Source of the DNA: an uncultured delta proteobacterium | GTDB taxonomy: Bacteria; Desulfobacterota; Syntrophia; Syntrophales; Smithellaceae | Reading direction: 5' to 3' | Length of the DNA stretch: 64,000 bases | Assembly (NCBI GenBank): GCA_903907985.1 | Contig: CAIVQG010000035.1 | Span: 1-64,000, forward strand | Shown here: positions 1 to 9,866 of the stretch, piece after piece | How the letters are laid out: the number at the start of each line of letters is the position of its first letter | Position numbering within the stretch: position 1 is the stretch's first letter | Program-made: the position numbers and the translations under genes | Notes under the pieces: model-generated | Databases searched by the model: none | What the model was told of the DNA's origin: nothing | The model's input: only the letters and a program-made list of their open reading frames with translations

Positions 1-51
1 CGGCCTCCGGGGCCACAACCCGGCACTCTAACCAACTGAGCTACACCCACC
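1..51 (-). tRNA. tRNA-His (GTG), 3' part cut by window edge
   Basis: Read on the minus strand from 51, the sequence gives an acceptor and D-arm typical of tRNA-His, including the extra 5' G (G-1). The anticodon GTG lies at 14-16 in a TTGTGGC loop closed by a CCGG stem. The variable loop, T-arm and 3' acceptor strand lie beyond the window start, so only about two thirds of the gene is present. Confidence 0.9.
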
Positions 52-61
52 ATTTTCGCCT

Positions 62-138
62 TGGTGCGCCTGGAGGGATTCGAACTCTCGGCCCACGGAT
101 TAGAAGTCCGTTGCTCTATCCAACTGAGCTACAGGCGC
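62..138 (-). tRNA. tRNA-Arg (TCT)
   Basis: A complete cloverleaf can be folded on the minus strand: acceptor GCGCCTG pairs with CAGGCGC, the D-arm carries the usual GCTCAG, and the anticodon TCT lies at 102-104. The T-loop has TTCGAAT, and CCA is encoded (62-64). It lies 10 nt upstream of tRNA-His in the same orientation, so the two are probably one transcript. Confidence 0.95.
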
Positions 139-224
139 ATTCTTAATTCTGCACCAAAAAAAGAGCTAGCCTAATATCCCCTCTTCCTGCTTTTGTCAAG
201 TTCAATTGCTGATTATTTTATATC

Positions 225-1961
225 TTACCGGACATAACCGGCAATACCATCAAACTTGTAACCTTTTTTTACAGCTTTTTCTCCCTTCGAATCAGTGGTA
301 TAAAAATGATGCCCGGTAGCGGAATTAAACCACCGGTAGAGCTCTTTGGTATTCGTCATTCGCGATGTCGCAATATTGCCAATAGATCCTTCAAAAAGAT
401 ATCCTTGTAACTGTTTGCCTCCACCTTTGGGATCATAGTGATAAAAATGATCCTTTTTCAGAGGATTATACCACCGATAAAAACTTGTTGTTCCAGGTGT
501 ATCCGGAACAAAAAGACGAAAAGCAATACCATCTTTGGCATAGGCATTTTGACTGAGCCGTTGAGTTTCCGCTTGCGGATTAGCCGTAAAGAGAAAATCC
601 AATCCTTTCGAATAACGAAACACATCGATAACTTTTGTCGATTTGTCGGGAATTACTTCCACAAAGACTTCGACGATTCCTTCACCGCCATTGGAATTAA
701 AAACTATGTTATCACCGTAAAAACCCGGTGTAAGCTGCGCGGCATTTAAACTAACATTAATATATTCCGTCTCCAGTGTAGTTGAACCTGAATAGGGAAA
801 AACATTAATCCATCCGGCTGGGCCTCTCACAACATCTTTCCCCAAAACCCTAACGCCTTCAATATCTAAATGACCATCCTTATTCACCAGAGTAACTACA
901 TGAGGAGCGTCAACAAGTCCTTCGGCGACCAATAGCTCGCCTTTTTCTTTCTGATCGGCAAACCAGTCATGTTCATTGATTAACTTTTCATCAAGATAAA
1001 CAGTAAGATTGCCCGCATCCGGGTAAGTTGCATAATAAAGAATCAATCCCGTCCCGGTGAAACGAAATTTAAGAGAATTAGTACTGGCGGCGCTTGATGG
1101 GTATCCATCATTTTCCGCCCATTTGCCGATTATTTCCATTGATTCCTTTAAATAAGCAGATGGAAGATATGTTCCACTTCCCCTTATCTCTTCGTTAACA
1201 AATGATATATATTTCCCCTGCTTGAATACACCAATCTGGACATCCGTGCGTTTTTGTTTTTGCTCGGCAACAGACCACTTTAATATTTCTTTACCTTTAT
1301 TCGTCAGTCTTATTTTCTTGGACACACTTTTCCCCTGCAGCACGCTGCCCATATCCATTCTTTCGGGGTTCAAATTGATTTGAGCCAACTCTTTACTGGA
1401 AACTACTTTGAACGTTATAAATATTGTCCTATTACCGCCGGCTGAAGTAATTTTAATAGATTCCCTGTGCTGACCTGCTGATAAATCCTTCCGGCAGACA
1501 AGCTTTCCGTTTCCTGCCGTCATTTTAATTTCTACCGGGTAGAATAGGGCGCGGGATTTGGATAAATTTACCGTTTGTTCACTCACTAAAACATGAACTT
1601 CAATGCGCAAATAATCGGCATCATCTACAACGGTACTGGACAATTTCTGGTTTTCCGGTATCTTCCAGCCTTCCACACCACCTGTTGACCAGTTCATAAT
1701 CCCGGGAACCATATTCTTTAGAGCAAATACGCCGGACCCGGTTTCACCGGAACCAATTGTTCCAATATCCATTTCTCTTGGTGTAACTGCCAATACAGGG
1801 CGAGGAAGCGTATTATTTTCATTAACGATATTTTTGCCATTTAAGCCATTTTTCTTGATATTGGGCTGGATTTGTCTCGCCCCGTTTTGGGCAGTGACAC
1901 TAAATGGACAAATGATTAGTCCGATAATAATTAAGACAATAAATTTGTTTATCCCTGACAT
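225..1961 (-). CDS. Secreted multidomain protein with C-terminal DUF5648-like repeats
   Basis: A 578-residue protein with an N-terminal signal peptide (basic start, hydrophobic run, VTAQ cleavage region near residue 25). Residues about 55-235 hold two Ig-like segments of the DUF1573/ASPM-SPD-2-Hydin type ('MDIGTIGSGETG', 'MDMGSVLQGKS'). Residues about 260-390 look like a carbohydrate-binding-type beta sandwich. The C-terminus (about 445-578) has two aromatic repeats of the form 'YRWYNP...DHFYHYD' and 'YRWFNSATGHHFYTTD', the signature of DUF5648 beta-trefoil-like repeats. An extracytoplasmic binding or adhesion role is inference; no catalytic motif is visible. It is divergent from dprA, with about 200 nt between them. 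Confidence 0.7.
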   Translation of the reverse strand: MSGINKFIVLIIIGLIICPFSVTAQNGARQIQPNIKKNGLNGKNIVNENNTLPRPVLAVTPREMDIGTIGSGETGSGVFALKNMVPGIMNWSTGGVEGWKIPENQKLSSTVVDDADYLRIEVHVLVSEQTVNLSKSRALFYPVEIKMTAGNGKLVCRKDLSAGQHRESIKITSAGGNRTIFITFKVVSSKELAQINLNPERMDMGSVLQGKSVSKKIRLTNKGKEILKWSVAEQKQKRTDVQIGVFKQGKYISFVNEEIRGSGTYLPSAYLKESMEIIGKWAENDGYPSSAASTNSLKFRFTGTGLILYYATYPDAGNLTVYLDEKLINEHDWFADQKEKGELLVAEGLVDAPHVVTLVNKDGHLDIEGVRVLGKDVVRGPAGWINVFPYSGSTTLETEYINVSLNAAQLTPGFYGDNIVFNSNGGEGIVEVFVEVIPDKSTKVIDVFRYSKGLDFLFTANPQAETQRLSQNAYAKDGIAFRLFVPDTPGTTSFYRWYNPLKKDHFYHYDPKGGGKQLQGYLFEGSIGNIATSRMTNTKELYRWFNSATGHHFYTTDSKGEKAVKKGYKFDGIAGYVR

Positions 1962-2165
1962 AAAGTCACCTCAAAAACAGATAAGGCTACCTAGCGTAAA
2001 GCATAAAATTAAGCAACAAGTTACATTTGGACCATAATTAATGTGTTTCGGTCTTTAGTCTTTTGGCCTTTAATATCCAATCTTAATACCCGGGCAGTTA
2101 CTAAAACCCTTGACACATCAGACAGATAAGATGTAACGTGCAACCACTTTTTCATAGGTATTTAT

Positions 2166-3299
2166 ATGGAATACGATAAATTAAAATATTTGCTGGCCTT
2201 AAAGTCCATTTCCGGAATAGGCAATATTATGATTCCTGGGCTGATTGATACTTTCGGTACTTTGGAAGCTATTTTTTCCGCCTCCGCCTCCCAGTTGCAG
2301 GCGACGCCGGGAATTACAAAAAAAGCTGCTGCCGGCATTACCGCATTTAAAGACTGGGCGACTATTAATAAAGATCTCGAACTTTTGGAAAATTCCGGCA
2401 TTAATATTATTACTTATCAGGACGAATTATATCCTGCAAAACTATTAGAGATTTATAACCGACCACCCTTACTTTACGTAAAAGGCAACCTCAAAAAAGA
2501 AGACATCAATATAGCCATTGTAGGTTCCAGGCTCGCCAGCACTTACGGCAAATATACTACCGAGAGAATCAGCCGCGAACTTGTCCTTCAGGGCATAACA
2601 GTTGTCAGCGGATTAGCACGGGGCATCGATTCGGCAGCTCATCGCGGAGCACTGACGGCACAGGGACGTACCATAGCAGTTCTGGGCACTGGCCTGGATA
2701 TTATCTATCCTCCGGAAAACAAAAAATTGTTTACCGCAATTTGCGAAAACGGAACCATCGTTTCTGAATTCCCTCTGGGGACACCGCCACGCGCCTGTAA
2801 TTTCCCTGCCCGCAATCGTATCATCAGTGGCATTTCTTATGGAGTGGTTGTGGTAGAAGCAGGAGAAAAAAGCGGCTCGCTGATTACAGCAAGGCTGGCA
2901 CTGGAACAAGGACGTGAAGTTTTTGCCGTTCCGGGAAGCATTGATTCACCAGGCTCTCGGGGCACAAACAAACTTATCAAGCAGGGAGCAAAACTGATTG
3001 AGAATACCGTTGATATTTTAGAAGAAATTCTACCCCAACTGGAAAAAACAAAAATTCCAGAATTATTATCAGTTACACGAAAAAAAACGGGCCTGGTTGA
3101 AAAGAAAGAAAATTTAAATTCCAGCGATCGGCAAATTATCGCGCTTTTATCCGATAGCCGCCTTCACATAGATGAACTGATAAACACTACAGGCTTAGCG
3201 CCCGGTGACGTCTTAAGTTCATTAATGAAACTGGAGTTAAATGGGATTATCAGGCAATATCCGGGAAAGTTTTTTTCTTTAGTGGCAGTTACGAAATAA
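2166..3299 (+). CDS. dprA: DNA-processing protein DprA/Smf
   Basis: A 377-residue DprA: binds single-stranded DNA and loads RecA onto incoming DNA in natural transformation; cytoplasmic. The N-terminal ~70 residues resemble the HhH/SAM-like domain. The Rossmann-like core (about 100-285) carries the family motifs 'VGSRLAS', 'SGLARGIDSAAHRGAL', 'PARNRIISG' and 'GSLITARLALEQGREVFAVPG'. The last ~55 residues fit the winged-helix DprA tail. Length is normal. The ATG start follows an AGG-type ribosome site. A TTGACA hexamer at 2110-2115 could be a -35 box, but no convincing -10 follows. Confidence 0.95.
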   Translation: MEYDKLKYLLALKSISGIGNIMIPGLIDTFGTLEAIFSASASQLQATPGITKKAAAGITAFKDWATINKDLELLENSGINIITYQDELYPAKLLEIYNRPPLLYVKGNLKKEDINIAIVGSRLASTYGKYTTERISRELVLQGITVVSGLARGIDSAAHRGALTAQGRTIAVLGTGLDIIYPPENKKLFTAICENGTIVSEFPLGTPPRACNFPARNRIISGISYGVVVVEAGEKSGSLITARLALEQGREVFAVPGSIDSPGSRGTNKLIKQGAKLIENTVDILEEILPQLEKTKIPELLSVTRKKTGLVEKKENLNSSDRQIIALLSDSRLHIDELINTTGLAPGDVLSSLMKLELNGIIRQYPGKFFSLVAVTK

Positions 3300-3453
3300 T
3301 CATAACAATTCTAACTATTTCGTTACAGGCCCTTATGCCGGTTACGACATTTCAATGTTACAGTTATTGTTGATAAACGGCCTACAGCAATAAATAAGTC
3401 TTTACAAATTTCCATCTCCCCATTATAGGGTGCGGCAAAATAAAGGAGTAATC

Positions 3454-5778
3454 ATGGCCAATTCGTTAGTCGTTGTAGAATCACCCACAAAAGTTAAAAC
3501 AATTAAAAAATTTCTGGGGAAAGATTTTAATGTTGTCGCTTCTATGGGGCATATCAAGGATCTGCCTAAAAGCACTCTAGGTATTGATCTGGAAAATGAT
3601 TTTGAACCGACTTATAAGAATATTGATGCCAAGAAAAAAATAATTGATGAACTGAAAAAAGCGGCCAAAAATGCTGAAAATATCTATCTGGCGCCCGATC
3701 CGGATCGCGAAGGTGAGGCAATTGCCTGGCATATATCCGAAGTAATCAATACGAAAAACAAAAACGTTTACCGCGTATTATTTAACGATCTGACTAAAAA
3801 TACTGTTTTAGAGGCAATTGCCAATCCTTTGAGTCTGGATTTCAATAAATACGAGGCTCAACAGACGCGCCGCATTCTGGACAGACTTGTGGGCTATCAG
3901 ATCAGCCCGGTGCTTTGGGATAAAGTTAAAAGAGGCTTAAGCGCCGGACGTGTCCAGTCCGTTGCCGTGAGAATGATTTGTGACAGAGAAGCTGAAATAA
4001 ATATATTCGTCCCCGAAGAATACTGGAATCTTGCGGCAAAATTTGAGGGAAGCAATCCTCCACCCTTCGATGCAAAATTACATAAAATTGATGGAAAAAA
4101 AGCAAAAGTTGTCAATGGTGAGCAGTCAGCCCAGCTTATTGAATCCCTGAAGAAAGCTTCTTTTATCGTCGAAAAGCTCGAAAAGAAAGAGCTGAAGCGC
4201 TCCGCCTTGCCGCCCTTTACCACCAGCAAATTGCAACAGGAAGCTTCGCGCTGGTTGCGTTTCTCCGCCAAAAAGACCATGATGGTCGCGCAAAAATTAT
4301 ATGAAGGCATTGAAGTGGGAAAGGACGGCTCCATTGGTCTCATTACCTATATGAGAACCGACTCTTACCGCATTGCCGATGAAGCGCTTACCGCCGTGCG
4401 CGACTACATTAAAGATAATTATTCTGCCGACTATCTGCCTTCCCGGCCGAATACATATAAAAACGGGCAAAAAGCACAGGATGCTCATGAAGCAATCCGG
4501 CCATCCACCATGGTTTATAAGCCCCAGGATATTAAAGAATATTTGTCTGCTGATGAATTTAAGCTTTACCTGCTCATCTGGAACCGCTTTGTCGCCAGTC
4601 AAATGAATCCTGCTGCTTTTGATCAAACCACAATTGATATCAGTGGCGCTAAATGTATCTTACGTGCTCAAGGACAAATCCTTAAATTTCCCGGGTTCAC
4701 CATTGTATATACGGAAGGCAAGGATGATTCACCAGAAGAGAACGGGATTGACAAACTTCTGCCGGAACTTAAAGTTAAAGAAAAACTGACATTGCTCGGT
4801 TTAAACTCTGAACAAAAATTTACTCAGCCACCACCTCGTTTTTCGGAAGCTTCTCTGGTGCGTGAACTGGAAGAAAAAGGCATCGGCCGCCCCAGCACTT
4901 ATGCGGCAATCCTCTCCACTATTCAGGATCGGGAATACGCCCGCCGTGAAAAGGGAAAATTCTTTCCCACAGAATTGGGAATGATCGTTACCGAACTGTT
5001 GGTTAAAAACTTCCCTACCGTTCTGGATATGGCTTTTACCGCCGACATGGAAAATAAACTGGATATGATTGAGGGGGGCGAAAGCAAACGCATAAAAACC
5101 CTTCACGACTTTTATGATCTTTTCGCGCAAGAATTAAAAACGGCGAAAGATGAAATGAGGAATGTTAAACAGGAAGAGACTCCAACCGACCTCATATGCG
5201 AAAAATGCCAGAGTACGATGGTTATCAAGTGGGGAAAGAACGGGCGTTTTCTTGCCTGCTCCAATTACCCGACATGTAAGAACACAATGAACTTCACACA
5301 TGATGAAGAAGGGAAAATTCGCCACGTGGAAACTCAAACAACAGAAATCAAATGCAACAAATGCGGAAAAGCAATGATTGTCAAAGATGGGCGCTTCGGG
5401 CAATTCCTGGCTTGTTCGGGATATCCCGAATGTAAGAACACCATGAATGCTACCAAAAACGAGAATGGCGAGATAGTTGTGCAGGAAGCCCAGGCAACAG
5501 ATGCCGTGTGTGAATTGTGTGGGAAACCAATGGCCGTCAAACGCGGCCGTTATGGCCAGTTCCTGGGTTGTTCCGGTTATCCCGAATGCAAAAACATCAA
5601 GAAGATGGGTAAAGATGGACAAGCGGCGACGCAGGAACCGGAGATTTCCGATGTAGCTTGTGATCAATGCGGCAAGCCCATGGCCATCAAACGCGGCCGC
5701 TTTGGAAAATTCCTCGGTTGCACAGGGTATCCTGACTGTAAGACTATCAAGAAGATGCCCAAAACGCTTTCTGAATAA
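3454..5778 (+). CDS. topA: DNA topoisomerase I
   Basis: A 774-residue type IA topoisomerase that relaxes negative supercoils. The start is placed at the ATG at 3454 because AAAGGAGT lies 6 nt upstream; an upstream GTG at 3430 has no such site. The TOPRIM domain (residues 1-120) opens with 'LVVVESPTKVKTIKKFLG' and has the acidic 'DPDREGEAIAWH' motif. The catalytic tyrosine is in 'YMRTDSYRI' (Tyr299). The C-terminus has four tandem C4 zinc ribbons (about 575-770), each CxxC...C...C with a 'GRFGQFLACSGYPECK' pattern. The stop overlaps the trmFO start by one base (TAATG), so the two are translationally coupled. Confidence 0.97.
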   Translation: MANSLVVVESPTKVKTIKKFLGKDFNVVASMGHIKDLPKSTLGIDLENDFEPTYKNIDAKKKIIDELKKAAKNAENIYLAPDPDREGEAIAWHISEVINTKNKNVYRVLFNDLTKNTVLEAIANPLSLDFNKYEAQQTRRILDRLVGYQISPVLWDKVKRGLSAGRVQSVAVRMICDREAEINIFVPEEYWNLAAKFEGSNPPPFDAKLHKIDGKKAKVVNGEQSAQLIESLKKASFIVEKLEKKELKRSALPPFTTSKLQQEASRWLRFSAKKTMMVAQKLYEGIEVGKDGSIGLITYMRTDSYRIADEALTAVRDYIKDNYSADYLPSRPNTYKNGQKAQDAHEAIRPSTMVYKPQDIKEYLSADEFKLYLLIWNRFVASQMNPAAFDQTTIDISGAKCILRAQGQILKFPGFTIVYTEGKDDSPEENGIDKLLPELKVKEKLTLLGLNSEQKFTQPPPRFSEASLVRELEEKGIGRPSTYAAILSTIQDREYARREKGKFFPTELGMIVTELLVKNFPTVLDMAFTADMENKLDMIEGGESKRIKTLHDFYDLFAQELKTAKDEMRNVKQEETPTDLICEKCQSTMVIKWGKNGRFLACSNYPTCKNTMNFTHDEEGKIRHVETQTTEIKCNKCGKAMIVKDGRFGQFLACSGYPECKNTMNATKNENGEIVVQEAQATDAVCELCGKPMAVKRGRYGQFLGCSGYPECKNIKKMGKDGQAATQEPEISDVACDQCGKPMAIKRGRFGKFLGCTGYPDCKTIKKMPKTLSE

Positions 5779-7097
5779 TGACCAAACCTTCTGTAACAAT
5801 TATCGGCGGCGGCCTTGCCGGCTGTGAAGCGGCCTGGCAGATTCTGCGGCGGGGTCATGCGGTCCATCTTTATGAAATGAAGCCGCAGAAGTTTTCTCCC
5901 GCTCACAAAATGGATGAACTGGCCGAACTTGTTTGCAGCAATTCTCTGAAATCTAACCGTCTGGATAGCGCTCCCGGTCTGCTTAAAGAAGAAATGCGCC
6001 ACCTCAACTCGCTGATTGTTGCCGCCGCAGATAAAACAGCCGTGGCTGCAGGTCAGGCGCTGGCAGTTGATCGCCGGCAATTCGCCCAAAATGTGGAATT
6101 TCAACTTCATCAGCATCATGAATTTTCTCTAACCCGATGTGAGGTAACTGAAATCCCAGCAAAAGCGTTGACTATAATTGCCACCGGTCCTTTAACCTCC
6201 GATATCCTGGCACAGGAAATTGCCCGAATACTCGGCAGTTCCTATTTATATTTTTATGACGCCATCGCGCCGATCGTAGAGGCGGACTCGATAAATATGG
6301 AAAAAGTCTATTGGGCATCCCGCTACGACAAAGGCACACCTGATTATTTAAATTGTCCACTTTCCGAAGAAGAATACAAGCATTTCCGGCAGGAATTACT
6401 GGACGGTGACAAAGTTGCCGCCAAAGCTTTTGAAGAAGTGAAACATTTTGAAGGTTGTCTGCCGATTGAAGTTTTGGCATTTCGTGGTGAAGACACACTA
6501 GCCTTCGGCCCGATGAAACCAGTGGGATTAATTGATCCGCATACAGGGACTATGCCTTATGCTGTAGTACAATTACGCCGGGAAAATTCTTCCGGCTCTC
6601 TCTTTAATCTGGTTGGTTTTCAAACAAAATTAACCTGGCCGGAACAAAAGCGTATATTCCGTCTGATCCCCGGTCTGGAAAATGCCGATTTCGCTCGTTA
6701 CGGCAGCATCCACCGGAACACCTATATCCACTCCCCTTCCCTCCTGCAATCCTCACTTCAGCTAAAAGGAAATCCGCAAATTTTCTTTGCCGGCCAGATT
6801 ACCGGTGTGGAAGGTTATATGGAATCGACGGCAATGGGGCTTTTAGCGGGATTAAATGCCGCTGGAATTCTTGAAGGAAAAAAACTCAAACCGCCTCCTT
6901 CGACTACAGCAATTGGGTCATTATTAAATTATATAACTTCTACCGGACTGGCCGATAATTTTCAACCGATGAATATTAACTTTGGACTAATGGAACCTCT
7001 GCCGGGGAAAAAGATAAAGAAAAAAGAAAAGCATCTTTTATATGGGCAGCGTTCGCTTCAGGCTCTGAAAGATTGGATGACCGAGCAGAATATCTAG
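5778..7097 (+). CDS. trmFO: Methylenetetrahydrofolate-tRNA-(uracil-5-)-methyltransferase TrmFO
   Basis: A 439-residue flavoprotein that makes m5U54 in the tRNA T-loop using methylene-tetrahydrofolate. The FAD-binding GxGxxG motif is at the N-terminus ('IIGGGLAGCEAAW'), followed by the TrmFO-specific 'LVCSNSLKSN' with its catalytic-region cysteine. A second conserved block is 'FFAGQITGVEGYMESTAMGLLAG' (about 335-357). Length is normal. The start overlaps the topA stop, reproducing the topA-trmFO pairing seen in many bacteria. A gap of 58 nt to the convergent transglycosylase shows no strong terminator. Confidence 0.96.
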   Translation: MTKPSVTIIGGGLAGCEAAWQILRRGHAVHLYEMKPQKFSPAHKMDELAELVCSNSLKSNRLDSAPGLLKEEMRHLNSLIVAAADKTAVAAGQALAVDRRQFAQNVEFQLHQHHEFSLTRCEVTEIPAKALTIIATGPLTSDILAQEIARILGSSYLYFYDAIAPIVEADSINMEKVYWASRYDKGTPDYLNCPLSEEEYKHFRQELLDGDKVAAKAFEEVKHFEGCLPIEVLAFRGEDTLAFGPMKPVGLIDPHTGTMPYAVVQLRRENSSGSLFNLVGFQTKLTWPEQKRIFRLIPGLENADFARYGSIHRNTYIHSPSLLQSSLQLKGNPQIFFAGQITGVEGYMESTAMGLLAGLNAAGILEGKKLKPPPSTTAIGSLLNYITSTGLADNFQPMNINFGLMEPLPGKKIKKKEKHLLYGQRSLQALKDWMTEQNI

Positions 7098-7155
7098 AAC
7101 CATTGGAACTAATAGTAACCACGACTCCGACTCTATACTAATTATATCTCCTGAT

Positions 7156-7905
7156 CTATGCTTTCATGTTTTTCAGATAGCTGTTTACGCGGTCAATATA
7201 ACTAATTGTTTCCTGGGGAAGGTGCCGGGGGTTTCTTTCTAGATTACCCATACCCCAATTGTAAGCCGCCAGGGCCAGATACACTTTCCCATCATAACGA
7301 TCCAGCAATGTTTTCAAGTAACTTGTTCCGCCCATAATATTTTCTTGAGGATCATAAGCATTCTTTACTCCCAAATCCCTTGCTGTTTCCGGCATCAATT
7401 GCATTAACCCCATTGCCCCTTTGGGTGAGGTCGCCTGTGGATCAAAATTACTTTCAGTTTTAATGACGGATCGAATTAAGTCCGGGTCAACTTCATACTT
7501 GCGCGCTGCTTTTTCAATAATAGCATCCAGATTAAATCGGCTCGAATTAACATTATTTTTTGGCGGCACCTGACGGTTTTTTGACGCTTCCATTAAAGAG
7601 GTGTTTAATTCTCTGGCATAATCAGGCAACATTGTCGACGGGATATTATTAATTTGTTCTCCATTGTTGAATACCATAGTAAAAAGGTGGCGGTTCATTT
7701 GAGTTTGGATGTTTTTAACAAGAAGTGCTACTTGATCTTTGGTTAATGCTGGAAGTGCCGCCCCCGATGATCGGGAAGTACCTGTTTCCTGAAGAGTATT
7801 TCGCAAAAGATCGATAAAAGTGCTTTGATTATTTACTGATGACGGATTAGTTTTATCAATACCGGCAATTCTTAATAATTCATTATTTTTAACGGAAATA
7901 ATCAT
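7156..7905 (-). CDS. Lytic transglycosylase (SLT domain), probably flagellum-associated
   Basis: A 249-residue protein that would cleave peptidoglycan glycan strands. The start at 7905 is chosen because GGAGGAG lies a few bases upstream; an in-frame ATG 33 nt earlier lacks this. The N-terminal ~125 residues are unassigned. The C-terminal SLT/GH23 domain (about 125-245) has 'VIKTESNFDP' with the catalytic glutamate, 'SPKGAMGLMQLMPETA' and 'ALAAYNWG'. No signal peptide is obvious, which suggests export by another route, such as the flagellar one. The local FlgJ has only the rod-binding domain, so this enzyme could supply the muramidase activity (inference). Confidence 0.85.
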   Translation of the reverse strand: MIISVKNNELLRIAGIDKTNPSSVNNQSTFIDLLRNTLQETGTSRSSGAALPALTKDQVALLVKNIQTQMNRHLFTMVFNNGEQINNIPSTMLPDYARELNTSLMEASKNRQVPPKNNVNSSRFNLDAIIEKAARKYEVDPDLIRSVIKTESNFDPQATSPKGAMGLMQLMPETARDLGVKNAYDPQENIMGGTSYLKTLLDRYDGKVYLALAAYNWGMGNLERNPRHLPQETISYIDRVNSYLKNMKA

Positions 7906-7965
7906 GATCTCCTCCTGACACTCACCAGAAGGTATCAATTATTATGCCATTTCTCATAAAATAAA

Positions 7966-9450
7966 TTACAGGATTTTAATAAAGGCGTTGACGACATCCT
8001 CGTCAAATTGGGTATTTTTATTTTTACCTAATTCTTCGATGGCTTCTTCCACAGGCATTGCCGGACGATAGGGACGATTATTGGTCATAGCGTCAAAGGA
8101 ATCAGCAACTGACAAAATACGCGCCAGAAATGGAATTTCGGTTCCGGAAATTCCCCACGGATAACCTTTCCCATCCCATCTTTCGTGATGACATTCAATT
8201 ATTTTTCTTTCTTTCTCCAGTAAAACAACAGGACGGAGAATATTTTCACCAATCGTAGGATGATTCTTGATGATCAAGAATTCTTCCAAAGTAAGCTTAT
8301 CCGGTTTGAGCAAAATGCTGTCCGGAGTGGCAATCTTACCAACATCGTGGAGAACCCCTGCGATTTTCAGACTTTCCATATCTTTCATCGAGCAGCCCAT
8401 TTGCGCTGCAATTCTTAACGACATTTCCGTGACGCGCTGGGAATGTTCTTCCGTATAATGATCCCGTGCCTGAATCGATGATATCAGCGATTTCAAAGTA
8501 TCCATAATGTTGGAATAGATACTTTCATAAAGAATTTTATTTTCTAAATTCAAAGAAGCCCGTTTGGTCAGACTTAAAATATGATGCAAATCTTTCTTAT
8601 TAAATATTTCCCGATTTTTCTTTTTTCTGATACTTAAAATACCCAATATGGAATTGCGGATCATCAGCGGAGCACAAATCAATGATGGTGAAATGTCCTG
8701 ATGCTCGTTGGAACTGATCATAACTGCTTCTTTTCGGTCAACGACTTCATTGAAAACCATTTTAAGAGCAGAACTGTGCGTATAATTACGGTTAATTTCT
8801 TCTGCTTCACCCTTCACCACTTTCGGATGAAATTCATTGTCCTGTTCATCAAAAAGCAAAATAGAGCAGACTTCTCCATCCACCAACTTTAATGCCAGCG
8901 CGGCTATCTTCTCAAAAATAACGTCATTATCCAGAGGAGAATCTTCTATTGAATCAAATATATATCCCTGTTTAGAAAGCTCGTCGGATTTGTCTTTAAG
9001 GTTGGCTTGATCCTGGATTATTTCGGCGCCTTCTTTTGATAACAGCTTCTTTCCCCGCAAATGAATATCAACTTTAAAAAGCAGGTCATCAATGTCAAAA
9101 GGCTTTGTCAGAAAATCAACAGCTCCTTTTTTAATGGCGCTAACGGTAAGGTCAACGGTGGGATTGCCGGTAATCATAATAACAGCGGCAAAAAGATTCT
9201 TTTCTCGAATGCGGTTTAACAAATCCATCCCGCTCATGCCGGGCATCATGATATCGCTGATTACAAGGTCATAATTATTTTTGTTAAAGAGTTGTAAAGC
9301 TTCTTCGCCATTCTCTGCTTCATTAACTTCATATTGAGAAGACTGCTCCAAGGCATCAACAATGAGTCTTCGGGTGGGCAGATAGTCATCAACAACTAAT
9401 ATTTTTTTCTTTTCTTTATACTTCTCTTCGGCTGGCATTTTCATTGCCAT
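7966..9450 (-). CDS. Response regulator with REC, GAF and HD-GYP domains (c-di-GMP phosphodiesterase)
   Basis: A 494-residue cytoplasmic regulator. The REC domain (about 15-135) has the DD pair, phospho-acceptor Asp66 in 'VISDIMMPG' and the conserved Lys in 'FLTKPFD'. A GAF domain follows (about 175-305, 'ICSILLFDEQDNEF'-like region). The HD-GYP domain (about 320-494) has 'HDVGKI' and the 'HHERWDGKGYPWG' box needed for c-di-GMP hydrolysis. It lies between flagellar genes, so it may set c-di-GMP levels for motility; that is inference. The sensor kinase is not adjacent. Confidence 0.92.
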   Translation of the reverse strand: MAMKMPAEEKYKEKKKILVVDDYLPTRRLIVDALEQSSQYEVNEAENGEEALQLFNKNNYDLVISDIMMPGMSGMDLLNRIREKNLFAAVIMITGNPTVDLTVSAIKKGAVDFLTKPFDIDDLLFKVDIHLRGKKLLSKEGAEIIQDQANLKDKSDELSKQGYIFDSIEDSPLDNDVIFEKIAALALKLVDGEVCSILLFDEQDNEFHPKVVKGEAEEINRNYTHSSALKMVFNEVVDRKEAVMISSNEHQDISPSLICAPLMIRNSILGILSIRKKKNREIFNKKDLHHILSLTKRASLNLENKILYESIYSNIMDTLKSLISSIQARDHYTEEHSQRVTEMSLRIAAQMGCSMKDMESLKIAGVLHDVGKIATPDSILLKPDKLTLEEFLIIKNHPTIGENILRPVVLLEKERKIIECHHERWDGKGYPWGISGTEIPFLARILSVADSFDAMTNNRPYRPAMPVEEAIEELGKNKNTQFDEDVVNAFIKIL

Positions 9451-9551
9451 AAGAGTTTACACCTTTTAGGGGAATAAAAAATGATTTGTCCGATAGATAC
9501 AACTTTTTACTGAATCAGGAAAGCAATAATTTTTAACAAAGCTTATTTTTC

Positions 9552-9758
9552 TTATTTTTTCAAGATAACATCTCGAATATTATAGCTTATTTTATCAAAC
9601 TCTTCCGCTTTATTTTCTTCTTTAACTGACAATGAAACCACATCGGTGTATTTTCCTTCCGGTGCATTTCCCTTGGCAGTAGCCTGTGATACTCTTAGTT
9701 TACTTTGCCTAGTATAGGCACTAAGCACACTATCAATCTGATAAGGTGTGATTGTCAT
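9552..9758 (-). CDS. Small flagellar protein, DVU0524 (FlgM-associated) type
   Basis: A 68-residue protein. The ATG at 9758 is chosen over an upstream start at 9806 because a GGGAGAG ribosome site precedes it. The upstream start would also lie inside the sigma-28 promoter (9797-9823). It begins 'MTITPYQIDSVLSAYTRQ', which resembles the short DVU0524-type family often annotated as FlgM-associated in deltaproteobacteria. The C-terminal half ('DVVSLSVKEENKAEEFDKIS') has the look of an FlgM-like helix. A role in late flagellar regulation is inferred from family resemblance, the promoter and the neighbouring flaG. Confidence 0.6.
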   Translation of the reverse strand: MTITPYQIDSVLSAYTRQSKLRVSQATAKGNAPEGKYTDVVSLSVKEENKAEEFDKISYNIRDVILKK

Positions 9759-9796
9759 TTCACTCTCCCTCTCCCCATTAAATCTCTCCACTGTAC

Positions 9797-9823
9797 ATAT
9801 CGACAATATTAAGCAAAACTTTA
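9797..9823 (-). promoter_or_regulatory. Sigma-28 (FliA) promoter for the small 9.6-kb flagellar gene
   Basis: On the minus strand TAAA (9823-9820) is followed by exactly 15 nt and then GTCGATAT (9804-9797). The sigma-28 consensus is TAAA-N15-GCCGATAA. The predicted start of transcription is some 30 nt upstream of the ATG at 9758. Confidence 0.75.
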
Positions 9824-9866
9824 ATTATTATTCACAGCATAAGCTGAAACGGTAATATTTTTCTAT

